In this document: in pieces, positions 34,064 to 44,053 of the stretch
Numbering within the stretch: the first letter of the stretch is position 1
How the letters are laid out: each line of letters starts with the position of its first letter
Notes under the pieces: generated by a model
Seen by the model: the letters and a program-made list of their open reading frames with translations, nothing else
What the model was told of the DNA's origin: nothing
Databases searched by the model: none
Position numbers and translations under genes: made by a program
NCBI RefSeq assembly: GCF_001270265.1
Contig: NZ_LGAP01000022.1
Location: forward strand, 46,813-110,812
DNA length: 64,000 nt
Source of the DNA: Ensifer adhaerens
Lineage (GTDB): Bacteria > Pseudomonadota > Alphaproteobacteria > Rhizobiales > Rhizobiaceae
Reading direction: 5' to 3'

Positions 34064-35059
34064 ATGACATCGGGAACGGAACTCCTCCCCGCGCCGCGGG
34101 GAGGGACGGGAACGGACGGGCGTCGCTTCGGCGCCCTCCGGCTGTTTGGCGGCAAGGCGAAGGGCAGCGAAGAAGCGGCCAAGCGCGTGCAATTCTCTTC
34201 GCCTTACCTGCCTTACCTCTTTCTGGCGCCGCAGCTGGCGATCATCTTCGTGTTCTTCTACTGGCCGTCGATCCAGGCGATCCAGTCGTCCTTCTATCTC
34301 GAAGACCCCTTCGGTTTCGGCTCGACCTTCGTCGGCATGACGAACTACACCGACGTGCTGAAGTCCGGCGAGTATCTGGGCATCGCGCGCTTCACGGCGA
34401 TCTTCACCACGCTCGTCACCTTCTTCGCGCTGTCGATCGGCCTGCTGCTCGCCGTCAAGGCGGACGGCGTCATCCGTGGCAACGCCACGTACAAGACGCT
34501 GCTCATCTGGGTCTACGCGATCGCGCCGCCGGTTGCCGGCCTCATCGGCATGATGTTCTTCGACCAGCACATCGGCCCGATCGTCGAGCTTGCGCGCTGG
34601 TTCGGCTGGGACATCAAGGTCGGCCTCAACTATTTCGACACAGCTTTCTCGATGATCGTCGTCTCGGTCTGGAAACAGATCCCCTACAATTTCATCTTTT
34701 TCCTCTCTGGCCTGCAGGGCATTCCGGTGGCGGTGCGCGAGGCGGCGGCAATGGATTGCCGTTCCGGCTTCCGCCGTTTCTGGACGGTGATCCTGCCGCT
34801 TCTCGCGCCGACCGCCTTCTTCCTGCTGATCATCAACGTCACCTATGCCCTCTTCGACACCTTCGGCGTCATCGACGTGATGGTGAAGGACAAGGCGGCG
34901 AACAATCCGATCACCCTTGTCTACAAGGTCTATATGGATGGTTTCCGCGGCAACGACCTCGGCGGCTCCTCTGCCCAGTCGGTCATCCTGATGCTCATCG
35001 TCTTCGTGCTCACCATTTTCCAGTTCCGCTTCATCGAGCGGCGCGTGCACTACAATTGA
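34064..35059 (+). CDS. ugpA: sn-glycerol-3-phosphate ABC transporter permease
   Basis: As read from the first ATG, a 331-residue inner-membrane permease with six membrane segments and the EAA loop VREAAAMDCRSGFRRFWTVILP. Homologues usually start near the equivalent of VQFSSPYLPYLFLAP and are about 290 residues; the extra 41 residues (TSGTELLPAPRGGTGTDGRR...) are encoded over a GC hairpin and lack a ribosome site. A GTG at 34187 would give the usual length. I keep the long frame but regard 34187 as at least equally likely. Confidence 0.92.
   Translation: MTSGTELLPAPRGGTGTDGRRFGALRLFGGKAKGSEEAAKRVQFSSPYLPYLFLAPQLAIIFVFFYWPSIQAIQSSFYLEDPFGFGSTFVGMTNYTDVLKSGEYLGIARFTAIFTTLVTFFALSIGLLLAVKADGVIRGNATYKTLLIWVYAIAPPVAGLIGMMFFDQHIGPIVELARWFGWDIKVGLNYFDTAFSMIVVSVWKQIPYNFIFFLSGLQGIPVAVREAAAMDCRSGFRRFWTVILPLLAPTAFFLLIINVTYALFDTFGVIDVMVKDKAANNPITLVYKVYMDGFRGNDLGGSSAQSVILMLIVFVLTIFQFRFIERRVHYN
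34084..34104 (+). other. REP-like stem-loop at the ugpB/ugpA junction
   Basis: CCTCCCCGCG (34084-34093) and CGCGGGGAGG (34095-34104) form a near-perfect hairpin 26 nt after the ugpB stop, resembling the CTCCCCGC/GCGGGGAG element around iolE. A second short hairpin (GGGCG...CGCCC, about 34118-34136) follows. It may stabilise the upstream message. Confidence 0.55.
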
Positions 35060-35069
35060 GGCGGGGCCG

Positions 35070-35912
35070 ATGTATCGCACCAAGTTTTTCGACCACGTCA
35101 TCCTGCTCATCGGCGTCTTCATCATGGTGGCGCCGGTCGTCGTCGCCTTCATGACCTCGACGCACGAGGCGGCGGATATCCATCGCAACGGCCTCAGCCT
35201 CACCTGGGGCGGCCATTTCGTCGAGACCTACGAGACCGTGCTCACCCGCAAGGGCGGTTTCACCGGCAAGATCACCGGCCTCAACATGATGATGAACTCG
35301 ATGATCCTCGGCCTCGGCTTCGCGCTCGGCAAGATCATCCTGTCGATGCTGGCCGCCTATGCGATCGTCTATTTCCGCTTCCGGCTCGCGACCTTCTTCT
35401 TCTGGATCATCTTCACGACGCTGCTCTTGCCGCTCGAAGTGCGCATTCTTCCCTCCTACGAGGTGATGAACACGCTGAAGCTGACCAACACCTATACCGG
35501 CCTGATCGTGCCGCTGCTCGCCTCGGCAACGGGCACCTTCTATTTCCGGCAGTTCTTCAAGTCGGTGCCGGACGAGCTGCTCGAGGCGGCGCGCATCGAT
35601 GGCGCCGGCCCGTTCAAGTTCTTCATCGACGTGTTGGTGCCGCTGTCGCGCACGATGATGGCGGCGATCTTCATCATCATGTTCGTCTATGGCTGGAACC
35701 AGTATCTCTGGCCGACATTGATGACCACCGATGAAGGCTTCTTCACGCTGGTGCGCGGCATCAAGCAGATCCTGCTCGTCTGGGTCGGCTCGAACATCCC
35801 CGACTACAACGAGGCCTTTGCGCTCGCGATCCTCGCCATGCTGCCGCCGGTCCTGATCGTGGTGATCTTCCAGCGCGGGTTCATCAAGGGCCTGACGGAA
35901 AGCGACAAGTAG
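35070..35912 (+). CDS. ugpE: sn-glycerol-3-phosphate ABC transporter permease
   Basis: A 280-residue second permease with six membrane helices and the EAA motif LLEAARIDGAGPFKFFIDVLVPLS. The segment FRLATFFFWIIFTTLLLPLEVRI is typical of UgpE. It starts 11 bp after the ugpA stop (GGCGGGG upstream of the ATG). It forms the membrane channel with UgpA. Confidence 0.95.
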   Translation: MYRTKFFDHVILLIGVFIMVAPVVVAFMTSTHEAADIHRNGLSLTWGGHFVETYETVLTRKGGFTGKITGLNMMMNSMILGLGFALGKIILSMLAAYAIVYFRFRLATFFFWIIFTTLLLPLEVRILPSYEVMNTLKLTNTYTGLIVPLLASATGTFYFRQFFKSVPDELLEAARIDGAGPFKFFIDVLVPLSRTMMAAIFIIMFVYGWNQYLWPTLMTTDEGFFTLVRGIKQILLVWVGSNIPDYNEAFALAILAMLPPVLIVVIFQRGFIKGLTESDK

Positions 35913-35975
35913 ACTACGGAGCGGCGAAACCGTCTTCGCCGCTCTCTCAAACGCAATTTACCAACGGAGGCAGCC

Positions 35976-37091
35976 ATGGCGGCCATCACCATAGCCGAGG
36001 TCTCGAAGATCTATACCGGCAATGTCGAGGCGGTGAAGTCCGTCTCAATCGATATCGAAGACGGCGAATTCATTGTGCTGGTCGGCCCGTCCGGCTGCGG
36101 CAAGTCCACGCTCCTGCGCATGGTCGCGGGCCTTGAAAGCATCTCGAAGGGCACGGTCAAGATCGGTCCGCGCGTCATCAACGAGGTCGATCCGGCCGAG
36201 CGCGATATCGCCATGGTCTTCCAGAACTATGCGCTCTATCCGCATATGACGGTCTACCAGAACCTCGCCTACGGCCTGAAGAACCGCAAGACGCCGAAGG
36301 CCGAGATCGACGCCCGCGTGGCGGAAGCCGCGCGCATGCTGGAGATCGAGCCCTATCTTCATCGCAAGCCGCGTGCGCTGTCCGGTGGCCAGCGGCAGCG
36401 CGTGGCCATGGGCCGCGCCATCGTGCGCAAGCCGGCCGCATTCCTCTTCGACGAACCGTTGTCCAACCTCGATGCCAAGCTGCGCGTCTCCATGCGCGGC
36501 GAGATCAAGCGGCTGCAGAAGCGTCTCGGCACGACGTCGCTCTACGTCACCCACGATCAGCTCGAGGCGATGACGCTGGCTGACCGGCTCGTGGTGCTGA
36601 ACGGGGGCCGGATCGAGCAGATCGGCCGCCCGCTCGATGTCTACCATCGCCCGGCTTCGACCTTTGTTGCCAGCTTCATCGGCTCGCCGGCGATGAACCT
36701 GATCAAGGGCCGCATCGAAGGCTCGCGCCTGCATGTCGGCACCTACAGGATCGAGCTTGGCGAGCGTGCTCCGGTCGAAGGGCCGGTTACCGTCGGTCTG
36801 CGGGCCGAGGATCTGCGGCTTGCCGGCGTCGGCGAGGACGCGATGCTGTTCCAGGTCGACTATGTCGAGGAGCTCGGGGCGCAGCGCCTCGTCCACGGCA
36901 CCATCGAAGATCAGGCACTGACGGTGGCGCTTTCTCCTGAAATCCCCTTGTCCGGCGATCTCGCCGTGACGATCGCGACCGACCGGCTGCATTTCTTCTC
37001 GACCGAGAACGGCAAGCGACTGGAGCGCGGCGCGTCTTTCACCAATACTGCCGAAAGCGCTCGCCCCCTCAGCCTGGAGCCGGCATTGTGA
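35976..37091 (+). CDS. ugpC: sn-glycerol-3-phosphate ABC transporter ATP-binding protein
   Basis: A 371-residue CUT1-type ATPase: Walker [10 protein letters not shown], signature [15 protein letters not shown], Walker [18 protein letters not shown], switch His in [10 protein letters not shown], and a C-terminal TOBE/MalK-like domain ([24 protein letters not shown]). It powers UgpBAE. The GTGA overlap with the next gene shows translational coupling. Confidence 0.95.
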   Translation: MAAITIAEVSKIYTGNVEAVKSVSIDIEDGEFIVLVGPSGCGKSTLLRMVAGLESISKGTVKIGPRVINEVDPAERDIAMVFQNYALYPHMTVYQNLAYGLKNRKTPKAEIDARVAEAARMLEIEPYLHRKPRALSGGQRQRVAMGRAIVRKPAAFLFDEPLSNLDAKLRVSMRGEIKRLQKRLGTTSLYVTHDQLEAMTLADRLVVLNGGRIEQIGRPLDVYHRPASTFVASFIGSPAMNLIKGRIEGSRLHVGTYRIELGERAPVEGPVTVGLRAEDLRLAGVGEDAMLFQVDYVEELGAQRLVHGTIEDQALTVALSPEIPLSGDLAVTIATDRLHFFSTENGKRLERGASFTNTAESARPLSLEPAL

Positions 37092-38080
37092 TCGAAGAGA
37101 CTGTCAGCATCCTCACCGTGCCGTCGCAGGAAACCCGCGGCGGATTTAGGACGATCGAACGTTCGATCTTAGCCCATGATGCCGTGATGGCGGCGCTGCC
37201 CGAGATGAACAGCATCGAGATCGGTGGAGAGCCGTCATCGAGCGCGCCGCTCGCCTTCCCGTTTACCGTTGCCGCCTGGAACCTGGAGCGTTGCCTGTTT
37301 GCGCCGGAAAGTGCTGCGCACCTGGCGGCAACCGGCGCGCCGGTCGTGCTGCTTTCGGAGATGGACAACGGCATGGCCCGCACCGGCCAGCGCCACCCGA
37401 CTGCGGAGGTCGCAACCACGCTCCAGATGCAATATGCCTATGGCGTCGAGTTCATCGAGCTCGGCCTCGGCTCCGATACGGAGCTCGAATTCTGCAAGGA
37501 CGACTTCAACGCGAAGGGTTTTCACGGCAATGCATTGATGGCTGCAGTGCCACTCCGCCAGCCGTTCATGATCCGCCTCTGGGGCGAGCGGCTCTGGTTC
37601 ATGGACGGTGGCGATCAGCCGCGCGTCGGCGAGCGTTTTGCCATCGGTGCCGTGATCGAGACGGAAGCCGGCCCTATCGTTGCCGTTTCCACCCATCTCG
37701 AAAGCGCCACCACGGCGCCCTATCGTGAGCGCCAGGTCAAGGAACTCATCGACGCGCTCGATGAAGCCTTCCCGGCCATCCCTGTTCTGATCGGCGGCGA
37801 TCTCAACACCGGCAACCATGCCGGCGGTGATTTCGAGGCCGAAGGTCTGTTTGCCATGAGTGCCGCGCGCGGCTTCACCCGCCATGGTGGGCCGATCTTG
37901 CTGATGACGACCCGACCGAGCCTGATCACGCGCTGGCCGGAGCGGGCGATGAAGCTCGACTGGTTTCTGTCGCGCGGGCTGAAGATCGGCGAAAGTCGGA
38001 TCATTCCCTCACTCGACGCGGACGGCCGCCCGCTCTCGGACCACGATCTTGTCACCTGCGTCGTCGAGGGTTTTGAATAG
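37088..38080 (+). CDS. endonuclease/exonuclease/phosphatase-family hydrolase in the ugp operon
   Basis: A 330-residue hydrolase with the EEP fold: N in [12 protein letters not shown] in [16 protein letters not shown] in [13 protein letters not shown]-x-N in [11 protein letters not shown], and the terminal DH in [11 protein letters not shown]. Catalytic acid and histidines are complete. No signal peptide is evident, so it is probably cytoplasmic. It starts at GTG (37088) overlapping the ugpC stop, so it is made with the transporter. A phosphodiesterase or phosphatase acting on imported glycerophosphate esters is the inference; nothing in the sequence fixes the substrate. Confidence 0.88.
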   Translation: MIEETVSILTVPSQETRGGFRTIERSILAHDAVMAALPEMNSIEIGGEPSSSAPLAFPFTVAAWNLERCLFAPESAAHLAATGAPVVLLSEMDNGMARTGQRHPTAEVATTLQMQYAYGVEFIELGLGSDTELEFCKDDFNAKGFHGNALMAAVPLRQPFMIRLWGERLWFMDGGDQPRVGERFAIGAVIETEAGPIVAVSTHLESATTAPYRERQVKELIDALDEAFPAIPVLIGGDLNTGNHAGGDFEAEGLFAMSAARGFTRHGGPILLMTTRPSLITRWPERAMKLDWFLSRGLKIGESRIIPSLDADGRPLSDHDLVTCVVEGFE

Positions 38081-38136
38081 GCCTGCCCCTCTCCTTGCCT
38101 AAGGCGCGCGCGCACTCTACATGTTGCGGGCTTTTC

Positions 38137-38179
38137 TACAGCGCCGCGCGTCTTATCAGACGCGCAAATGTCGCTGCAG
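38137..38179. repeat. RIME1 half-element, right flank of the ugp cassette
   Basis: TACAGCGCCGCGCGTCTTATCAG-type first palindrome followed by ACGCGCAAATGTCGCTGCAG; the second palindrome is missing. It runs directly into a core palindrome at 38183. Confidence 0.85.
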
Positions 38180-38182
38180 CAG

Positions 38183-38228
38183 AGCGGGATGAGGAAAAGT
38201 ATGCGCGGTTTTTCGCCCGTATTCCGCT
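38183..38228. repeat. constant-core palindrome, copy 2 (GGGAT arms)
   Basis: AGCGGGATGAGGAAAAGTATGCGCGGTTTTTCGCCCG...ATTCCGCT. Same orientation and nearly the same sequence as copy 1 at 32606. It ends 44 bp before gshB. Confidence 0.75.
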
Positions 38229-38271
38229 CGAACGTATTAAAATCGTGAACTGATCTAACAGGGACGGGAAG

Positions 38272-39219
38272 ATGGCGAAAATCGTCAATGTCGGGGTCCA
38301 GATGGACCATGTTTCGGGCATCAACATCGCGGGTGATTCCACCTTCGCGATGAGTCTCGAGGCGCAGACACGCGGCTATCGCCTCTTCCACTACACGCCC
38401 GAGAAGCTGTCCTTGCGCGATGGCAAGGTGTTCGCGACGGTGCAGCCGATGACGTTGCGCGACGTCAAGGGCGATCACTTCACGCTCGGCGATCCGGAAC
38501 GGCTGGATCTCGCGACCATGGACGTGATCATGCTGCGTCAGGACCCGCCCTTCGACATGGCCTACATCACCTCGACGCATCTGCTCGAGCGCCTGCATCC
38601 GAAGACGCTGGTGGTCAACGACCCGGCCTGGGTGCGCAACTCGCCGGAAAAGATCTTCGTTACCGAATTTGCTGATCTGATGCCGAAGACCCTGATTACC
38701 CGCGATGCCGCCGAGATCGCGCGTTTCCGCGAGGAAATGGGCGACATCATCCTGAAGCCGCTCTACGGCAATGGCGGCGCCGGCGTATTCCACTCCACGC
38801 GCGACGACCGCAACCTGTCGTCGCTGCTCGAAATGTTCGGCCAGATGTTCCGCGAACCCTTCATCGCGCAGGAATATTTGCCGGCGGTGCGCAAGGGCGA
38901 CAAGCGCATCCTGCTCGTCGACGGCGAGCCGGTCGGCGCCATCAACCGCGTGCCGGCCGAGCATGACGCCCGCTCCAATATGCATGCCGGCGGCCGGCCC
39001 GAGCCGACCGAACTGACGCCGCGCGAGAAGGAAATCTGCGCCCGCATCGCCCCGGCGCTGAAGGAACGCGGCTTCCTCTTCGTCGGCATCGATGTCATCG
39101 GCGATTACATGACCGAGATCAACGTGACGTCGCCGACCGGCATCCGCGAAGTCAAGAAATTCGGCGGCGCCGACGTCGCCAGCCTGCTTTGGGACGCGAT
39201 CGAGCGCAAGCGCGCCTAA
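38272..39219 (+). CDS. gshB: glutathione synthetase
   Basis: A 315-residue ATP-grasp ligase joining gamma-glutamylcysteine and glycine. Motifs: [28 protein letters not shown] (ATP-binding glycine loop), [41 protein letters not shown]. Full length. It is separated from yraN by the ugp cassette and from comM by a small island, although rsmI, yraN, gshB and comM are often neighbours in this order. Confidence 0.96.
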   Translation: MAKIVNVGVQMDHVSGINIAGDSTFAMSLEAQTRGYRLFHYTPEKLSLRDGKVFATVQPMTLRDVKGDHFTLGDPERLDLATMDVIMLRQDPPFDMAYITSTHLLERLHPKTLVVNDPAWVRNSPEKIFVTEFADLMPKTLITRDAAEIARFREEMGDIILKPLYGNGGAGVFHSTRDDRNLSSLLEMFGQMFREPFIAQEYLPAVRKGDKRILLVDGEPVGAINRVPAEHDARSNMHAGGRPEPTELTPREKEICARIAPALKERGFLFVGIDVIGDYMTEINVTSPTGIREVKKFGGADVASLLWDAIERKRA

Positions 39220-39439
39220 GGCGGGCGGCGGGACGCGTTAGACGACAGGCGCGCGGGCGCCGTAGCCACGAAATGTTACCAGCGCGCAGACGCACTCTGG
39301 TCAATTCCGATCGTGATGCTGATTGGCTGGCGTCCACCACCGAGCTGGAGCAGACGCTCTGTGGAAACAGGCACCCAGCAATGTCGTTCCAAAAAGGCCA
39401 GCCAAACGGGCTCTTCATGGACTGAGATTCGTTGCTTTG

Positions 39440-39814
39440 TTAGCCTATGCGCGGGCATCCGCGTCGGGTGCCGAAGATGACGCGATTCCGTTCTCCGCGG
39501 CTGCCTATCCCGCGAATTTCGATGATGTCCTGAGACGTCCGGCCGACCCGCGGATTGCGGAGATATCTTTGGGCTTTGCTGAGCGCCTGCCGCGGTGTGC
39601 ACTGATATGCTTCCGGCGGACGGCGGCGATATTGCTGCTCGCCCCAGCCGTCGTCTTCGTCATAGTACCGGGGCTCGTCATAGTAGCGTGGCTGATCACG
39701 GTAGCGTGGGCCACCGCCGCCGATATAAATATCCAAATCCTGGGAAGCTGCCGCTCCTACAACGAAGGTGCACGCCATGGTGGCTATCGCACATGTCTTG
39801 ATGATCCTGATCAT
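39440..39814 (-). CDS. secreted hypothetical protein with RYYDE repeats
   Basis: A 124-residue protein with a Sec signal (MIRIIKTCAIATMACTFVVGAAAS), a low-complexity Tyr/Asp/Arg stretch containing QPRYYDEPRYYDEDDGWGEQQYR, and a compact C-terminal motif CTPRQALSKAQRYL...RRGCPRI with two cysteines. The same C-terminal motif occurs in many rhizobial secreted proteins sometimes labelled antifreeze-like, a name without functional support. The start has AAGGAGAG upstream. Envelope location is inferred. Confidence 0.8.
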   Translation of the reverse strand: MIRIIKTCAIATMACTFVVGAAASQDLDIYIGGGGPRYRDQPRYYDEPRYYDEDDGWGEQQYRRRPPEAYQCTPRQALSKAQRYLRNPRVGRTSQDIIEIRGIGSRGERNRVIFGTRRGCPRIG

Positions 39815-39876
39815 AGAGCTCTCCTTTGACTGCCCGAGCATTGTACCGACGGAATCATGAACGGCAGCAAAACGGT

Positions 39877-40644
39877 TCACTGGACGATAATCACCCCTTG
39901 GCCGGTCGGCAGCGTCAGAATCGTCTGGCCGTTTTTCCTCGCGAAGTCGTTCCACATGGCGTTTTGTTCCTCGCTGCCGCGGAAGGCATAGTCATCGAGA
40001 ATGATTGTTGCGCCCGGTACGAGATTGTCCCACACCCGCTCGATGCAATCCCTCTCGTACTGAGCGACGTTTAGGTCGATCGAAAGATAGGCAATTTTTG
40101 CGAGCGGCACGCCTTCGAGGGTATCGGGCAGCATGCCGCGAACGAGATGTGCATTGGGGAAAGATGCAAAGTTGTGCTTCGCGATCTCAAAAACATTCTC
40201 GTAGATGCCGGTGTTTCGCTCCGTTGCCAGCCGGCGCTCCACGTCCGTCATGTGCCCATGCGGGATGCCGCCGAAAGTGTCGAACAGCCAGAATTTGCGA
40301 TCCAGCGCTTCAAAGCCGAGATACCGGCATACCGTCATTGATAGAAGACCGGCATTCACTCCGAACTCCACGAAGTCGCCTTCCAGGCGAAGCGCCCGCG
40401 ATGCTGCCCAACAGCACGTGTGCGCGCGCCAGCGGACATCGGGAACGCGGCCGCGCTTCCTCCAGGCCTCCCGGTTGCCTTCCTCGGCAAAGGCCCATGC
40501 TGCTGCAAACCGCGGCTCGTCCATGAACGACGTGTTCTTGTTCATCGTCCTGAAGCCGTCAGCGGCATACCCAGGCAGCGTTTTGTCCCCATGTAGAAAG
40601 TATCGAGTGCGCTTTTTCAGTTCGCGGATGCCAACCATCATCAA
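39877..40644 (-). CDS. TylF/MycF-family O-methyltransferase-like protein
   Basis: A 255-residue class I SAM methyltransferase of the TylF/macrocin-O-methyltransferase family: FVEFGVNAGLLSMTVCRYLG (SAM loop), FWLFDTFGGIP, YLSIDLNVAQYERDCIERVWD and GATIILDDYAFRGSEEQN (metal/acid site DD). In the polyketide enzymes this type methylates sugar hydroxyls; in rhizobia these genes often sit with surface polysaccharide genes. No such cluster is visible here. Codon composition is less G/C-rich at third positions than neighbouring genes, hinting at acquisition. Confidence 0.85.
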   Translation of the reverse strand: MMMVGIRELKKRTRYFLHGDKTLPGYAADGFRTMNKNTSFMDEPRFAAAWAFAEEGNREAWRKRGRVPDVRWRAHTCCWAASRALRLEGDFVEFGVNAGLLSMTVCRYLGFEALDRKFWLFDTFGGIPHGHMTDVERRLATERNTGIYENVFEIAKHNFASFPNAHLVRGMLPDTLEGVPLAKIAYLSIDLNVAQYERDCIERVWDNLVPGATIILDDYAFRGSEEQNAMWNDFARKNGQTILTLPTGQGVIIVQ

Positions 40645-40993
40645 TCCCTGATTCGTTTAGAAAACTTGAGGATAAAATAGTCGGTCTAAGAGCTTCGGCA
40701 ACCCGACCGTGGCCACTTGGATCCAAGTTGAGCGCAAGCGGTCGATACGCGTCGAGACCGACGGCTACCGCGCCCATGGCCGCTGGGCCATCTCTACGTT
40801 TCAGCACGTCTAATGATGGAAGAATGAAGAATTGGCACGATCAGCCGATTTAACTGATGAGGCGCGTGCGCGGCGTGGTGTTGCTATGTTCTATTATTGT
40901 TCTTGTTTTTGTGCGTGATCCGTGCAAGATTTTTCGCTGCAACCGAGAGGGGTTGCGGCGGCGTGGCGGGCCGCCCTGGTCGAAGAGGCGGTC
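40645..40993. other. 349-bp region upstream of the TylF-like gene and comM
   Basis: No supported gene. AT-rich ends flank a GC-rich middle; a minus-strand frame (MGAVAVGLDAYRPLALNLD) there lacks a ribosome site and family resemblance. Both the TylF-like gene (minus) and comM (plus) must be promoted from here. The run around 40880-40920 is T-rich on the plus strand. Confidence 0.35.
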
Positions 40994-42526
40994 ATGGTTG
41001 CGCGTGTCAGTACGGTTGCATTCCAGGGGATAGAGGGTGTTCCGGTCGATGTTCAGGTCATGGTCGCGCCCGGACGGGTCGGCATGCAGATCGTCGGCCT
41101 GCCTGACAAGGCCGTCGCCGAGAGCCGCGAGCGGGTGCAGGCAGCCCTTCATGCCTCAGGCCTGGCGCTGCCGGCCAAGAAAGTCACGGTCAATCTTGCG
41201 CCCGCGGACCTGCCGAAGGAAGGCAGCCATTTCGATCTGGCGATCGCCCTCGGTTTGATGGCCGCACTCGGCGCCATTCCCGGCGATGCGCTGAACGGTT
41301 ATGTCGTGATCGGCGAGCTCAATCTCGACGGCGCGGTCGCGGCTGTCGCCGGCGCGCTGCCGGCGGCGATAGGCGCCAATGCGGTTGGAAAGGGGCTGAT
41401 CTGTCCGGCCGAAAGTGGTCCGGAGGCGGCCTGGGCCGGCGCCGAGATCGATATTCTCGCACCCCGCAGCCTGATCGCCATTGCCAATCATTTCAGAGGG
41501 ACGCAGGTTCTCTCCCGGCCGGAACCCGCCATTCGTGCCGGTGCTGCCGATCTGCCTGACCTTGCCGATATCAAGGGGCAGGAAAGCGCCAAGCGGGCGC
41601 TCGAAGTCGCGGCCGCCGGCAACCACAATCTGCTGATGGTCGGCCCGCCAGGCTCGGGCAAATCGATGCTGGCGGCGCGCCTGCCATCGATCCTGCCGCC
41701 GCTGACGCCGGCCGAACTGCTCGAAGTTTCAATGATCCACTCGATTGCCGGGCAACTGCCGGGCGGCAAGCTGTCCGACCGGCGCCCATTCCGCACCCCG
41801 CATCATTCCGCCACCATGGCGGCGATGATTGGCGGCGGCATGCGGGCAAGACCCGGCGAGGCATCGCTTGCCCACAACGGCGTGCTGTTTCTCGACGAGT
41901 TTCCGGAGTTCGCGCCGCAGGTGCTCGATGCGCTGCGCCAGCCGCTCGAAACGGCCGAATGCATCATCGCCCGTGCCAATCACCGGGTCAGTTATCCCGC
42001 GGCCATCCAGCTGGTGGCGGCCATGAATCCCTGCCGCTGCGGCATGGCGGGCGAGCCCGGCCGCACCTGCGCCCGTGGCCCGCGCTGCCTGACCGATTAC
42101 CAGGCCCGCATCTCCGGCCCGTTGATGGACCGGATCGATCTGCGCATCGACGTGCCGGCGGTCAGCGCCGCCGACCTGATCCGGCCGATGGCGGCAGAGG
42201 CAAGTGCGGCGGTGGCAAGACGTGTCGCCCGCGCCCGCGAATTGCAGATCGATCGTTTTATGGCGCTCGGCAGTCGCGAGCCATCCAGCAACGCCCGCTG
42301 CTCGACGGCGATGATCGAGCGGATCGCCGAGCCCGACGCTTCGGGGCTGCAATTGCTGCGGGACGCCGCGGAGAAGCTGAAGTTTTCAGCGCGCGGCTAT
42401 CACCGCGTCCTGAAGGTTGCGCGCACGCTCGCCGATCTCGACGGAGCCGCAACCGTCGGTCGGCTGCATCTCGCCGAAGCGATCTCCTACCGCATCGCCG
42501 GCGAACGCCTGCAGGCGGCGGCGTAG
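40994..42526 (+). CDS. comM: YifB/ComM-family magnesium-chelatase-like AAA+ ATPase
   Basis: A 510-residue helicase-type AAA+ ATPase: the N-terminal Lon-protease-like domain (IVGLPDKAVAESRERV, VNLAPADLPKEG), Walker A GPPGSGKSMLAARLPSILP, Walker B GVLFLDEFPEFAPQVLDALRQPLE, the zinc-like NPCRCG motif and a C-terminal Mg-chelatase domain. ComM promotes branch migration during natural transformation in other bacteria. I start at MVARVSTVA (40994), with GAAGAGG upstream; 24 extra residues from 40922 are not family-like. Confidence 0.93.
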   Translation: MVARVSTVAFQGIEGVPVDVQVMVAPGRVGMQIVGLPDKAVAESRERVQAALHASGLALPAKKVTVNLAPADLPKEGSHFDLAIALGLMAALGAIPGDALNGYVVIGELNLDGAVAAVAGALPAAIGANAVGKGLICPAESGPEAAWAGAEIDILAPRSLIAIANHFRGTQVLSRPEPAIRAGAADLPDLADIKGQESAKRALEVAAAGNHNLLMVGPPGSGKSMLAARLPSILPPLTPAELLEVSMIHSIAGQLPGGKLSDRRPFRTPHHSATMAAMIGGGMRARPGEASLAHNGVLFLDEFPEFAPQVLDALRQPLETAECIIARANHRVSYPAAIQLVAAMNPCRCGMAGEPGRTCARGPRCLTDYQARISGPLMDRIDLRIDVPAVSAADLIRPMAAEASAAVARRVARARELQIDRFMALGSREPSSNARCSTAMIERIAEPDASGLQLLRDAAEKLKFSARGYHRVLKVARTLADLDGAATVGRLHLAEAISYRIAGERLQAAA

Positions 42527-42552
42527 CGCTCGTCTGCTCCCTCGCGAATGCG

Positions 42553-42855
42553 ATGTTTCTCTGGAACGCTGGTATCGTGCTCAATTTCAATGACATTCCG
42601 CGCTTCATCTTGCCAACGTGCTTAGCGGGGGCACCTTTTCTCGAGGCGGATCGGCGCGTGGTCCAGGAAACGGAGTTCCAATCCGACGATCCGGCCCTTG
42701 CCGGAACGATGCGTCCCATCTGGGCGCTGGACCCGATGCCGGACGGAACGCGTGTCAGCGTGACCTGCGAAAACGTGCCCGAAGGGATTTCCAAAGAAGA
42801 TCACGACGCGGGCCTGCGCTCGACGCTCGCCAACCTTGCGAGCTTCACTGAGTAA
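42553..42855 (+). pseudogene. C-terminal remnant of an SRPBCC/AHSA1 gene
   Basis: A 100-codon frame whose last 70 residues (FLEADRRVVQETEFQSDDPAL, GTRVSVTCENVPEGISKEDHDAG, STLANLASF) match the second half of AHSA1/START-type proteins, including the closing helix. The first half of that domain, with its usual N-terminal strand and VW/IW motif, is missing; the residues before it (MFLWNAGIVLNFNDIP) are unrelated. It starts 26 nt after comM. Either a decayed gene or a very short variant. Confidence 0.6.
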
Positions 42856-42897
42856 GGGAACCCTGAAGCGAGACTGCTGATCGATGCACAGGTTAAA

Positions 42898-42922
42898 AAA
42901 GGGCGCCCGCGGCGCGCCCTTT
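42898..42922 (-). terminator. cysK terminator
   Basis: AAAGGGCGC (42898-42906), CCGCGGC loop, GCGCCCTTT (42914-42922). On the minus strand it is followed by TTTTAACC. It lies 25 bp after the cysK stop. Confidence 0.85.
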
Positions 42923-42947
42923 CCGATCGTAAGAGACAGCAGGTTGA

Positions 42948-43916
<969 letters not shown>

Positions 43917-44053
43917 GGGTTTCTCCCTTGGATTTGAACCGTTTGGTTGTGACAATAGGGACAATGCCCGTTCTATTCCAGAACGGTAAACGCGACGCGA
44001 CGATCCGCCGGAGGAAAAAACACCGGCGGAAGCGCTGTCCGGGGAATGTTTTT

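Noticed and set aside
39323..39829. 168-residue plus-strand frame across the secreted-protein gene
   Set aside because: The opposite strand has a signal peptide, ribosome site and conserved motif; this frame has none.
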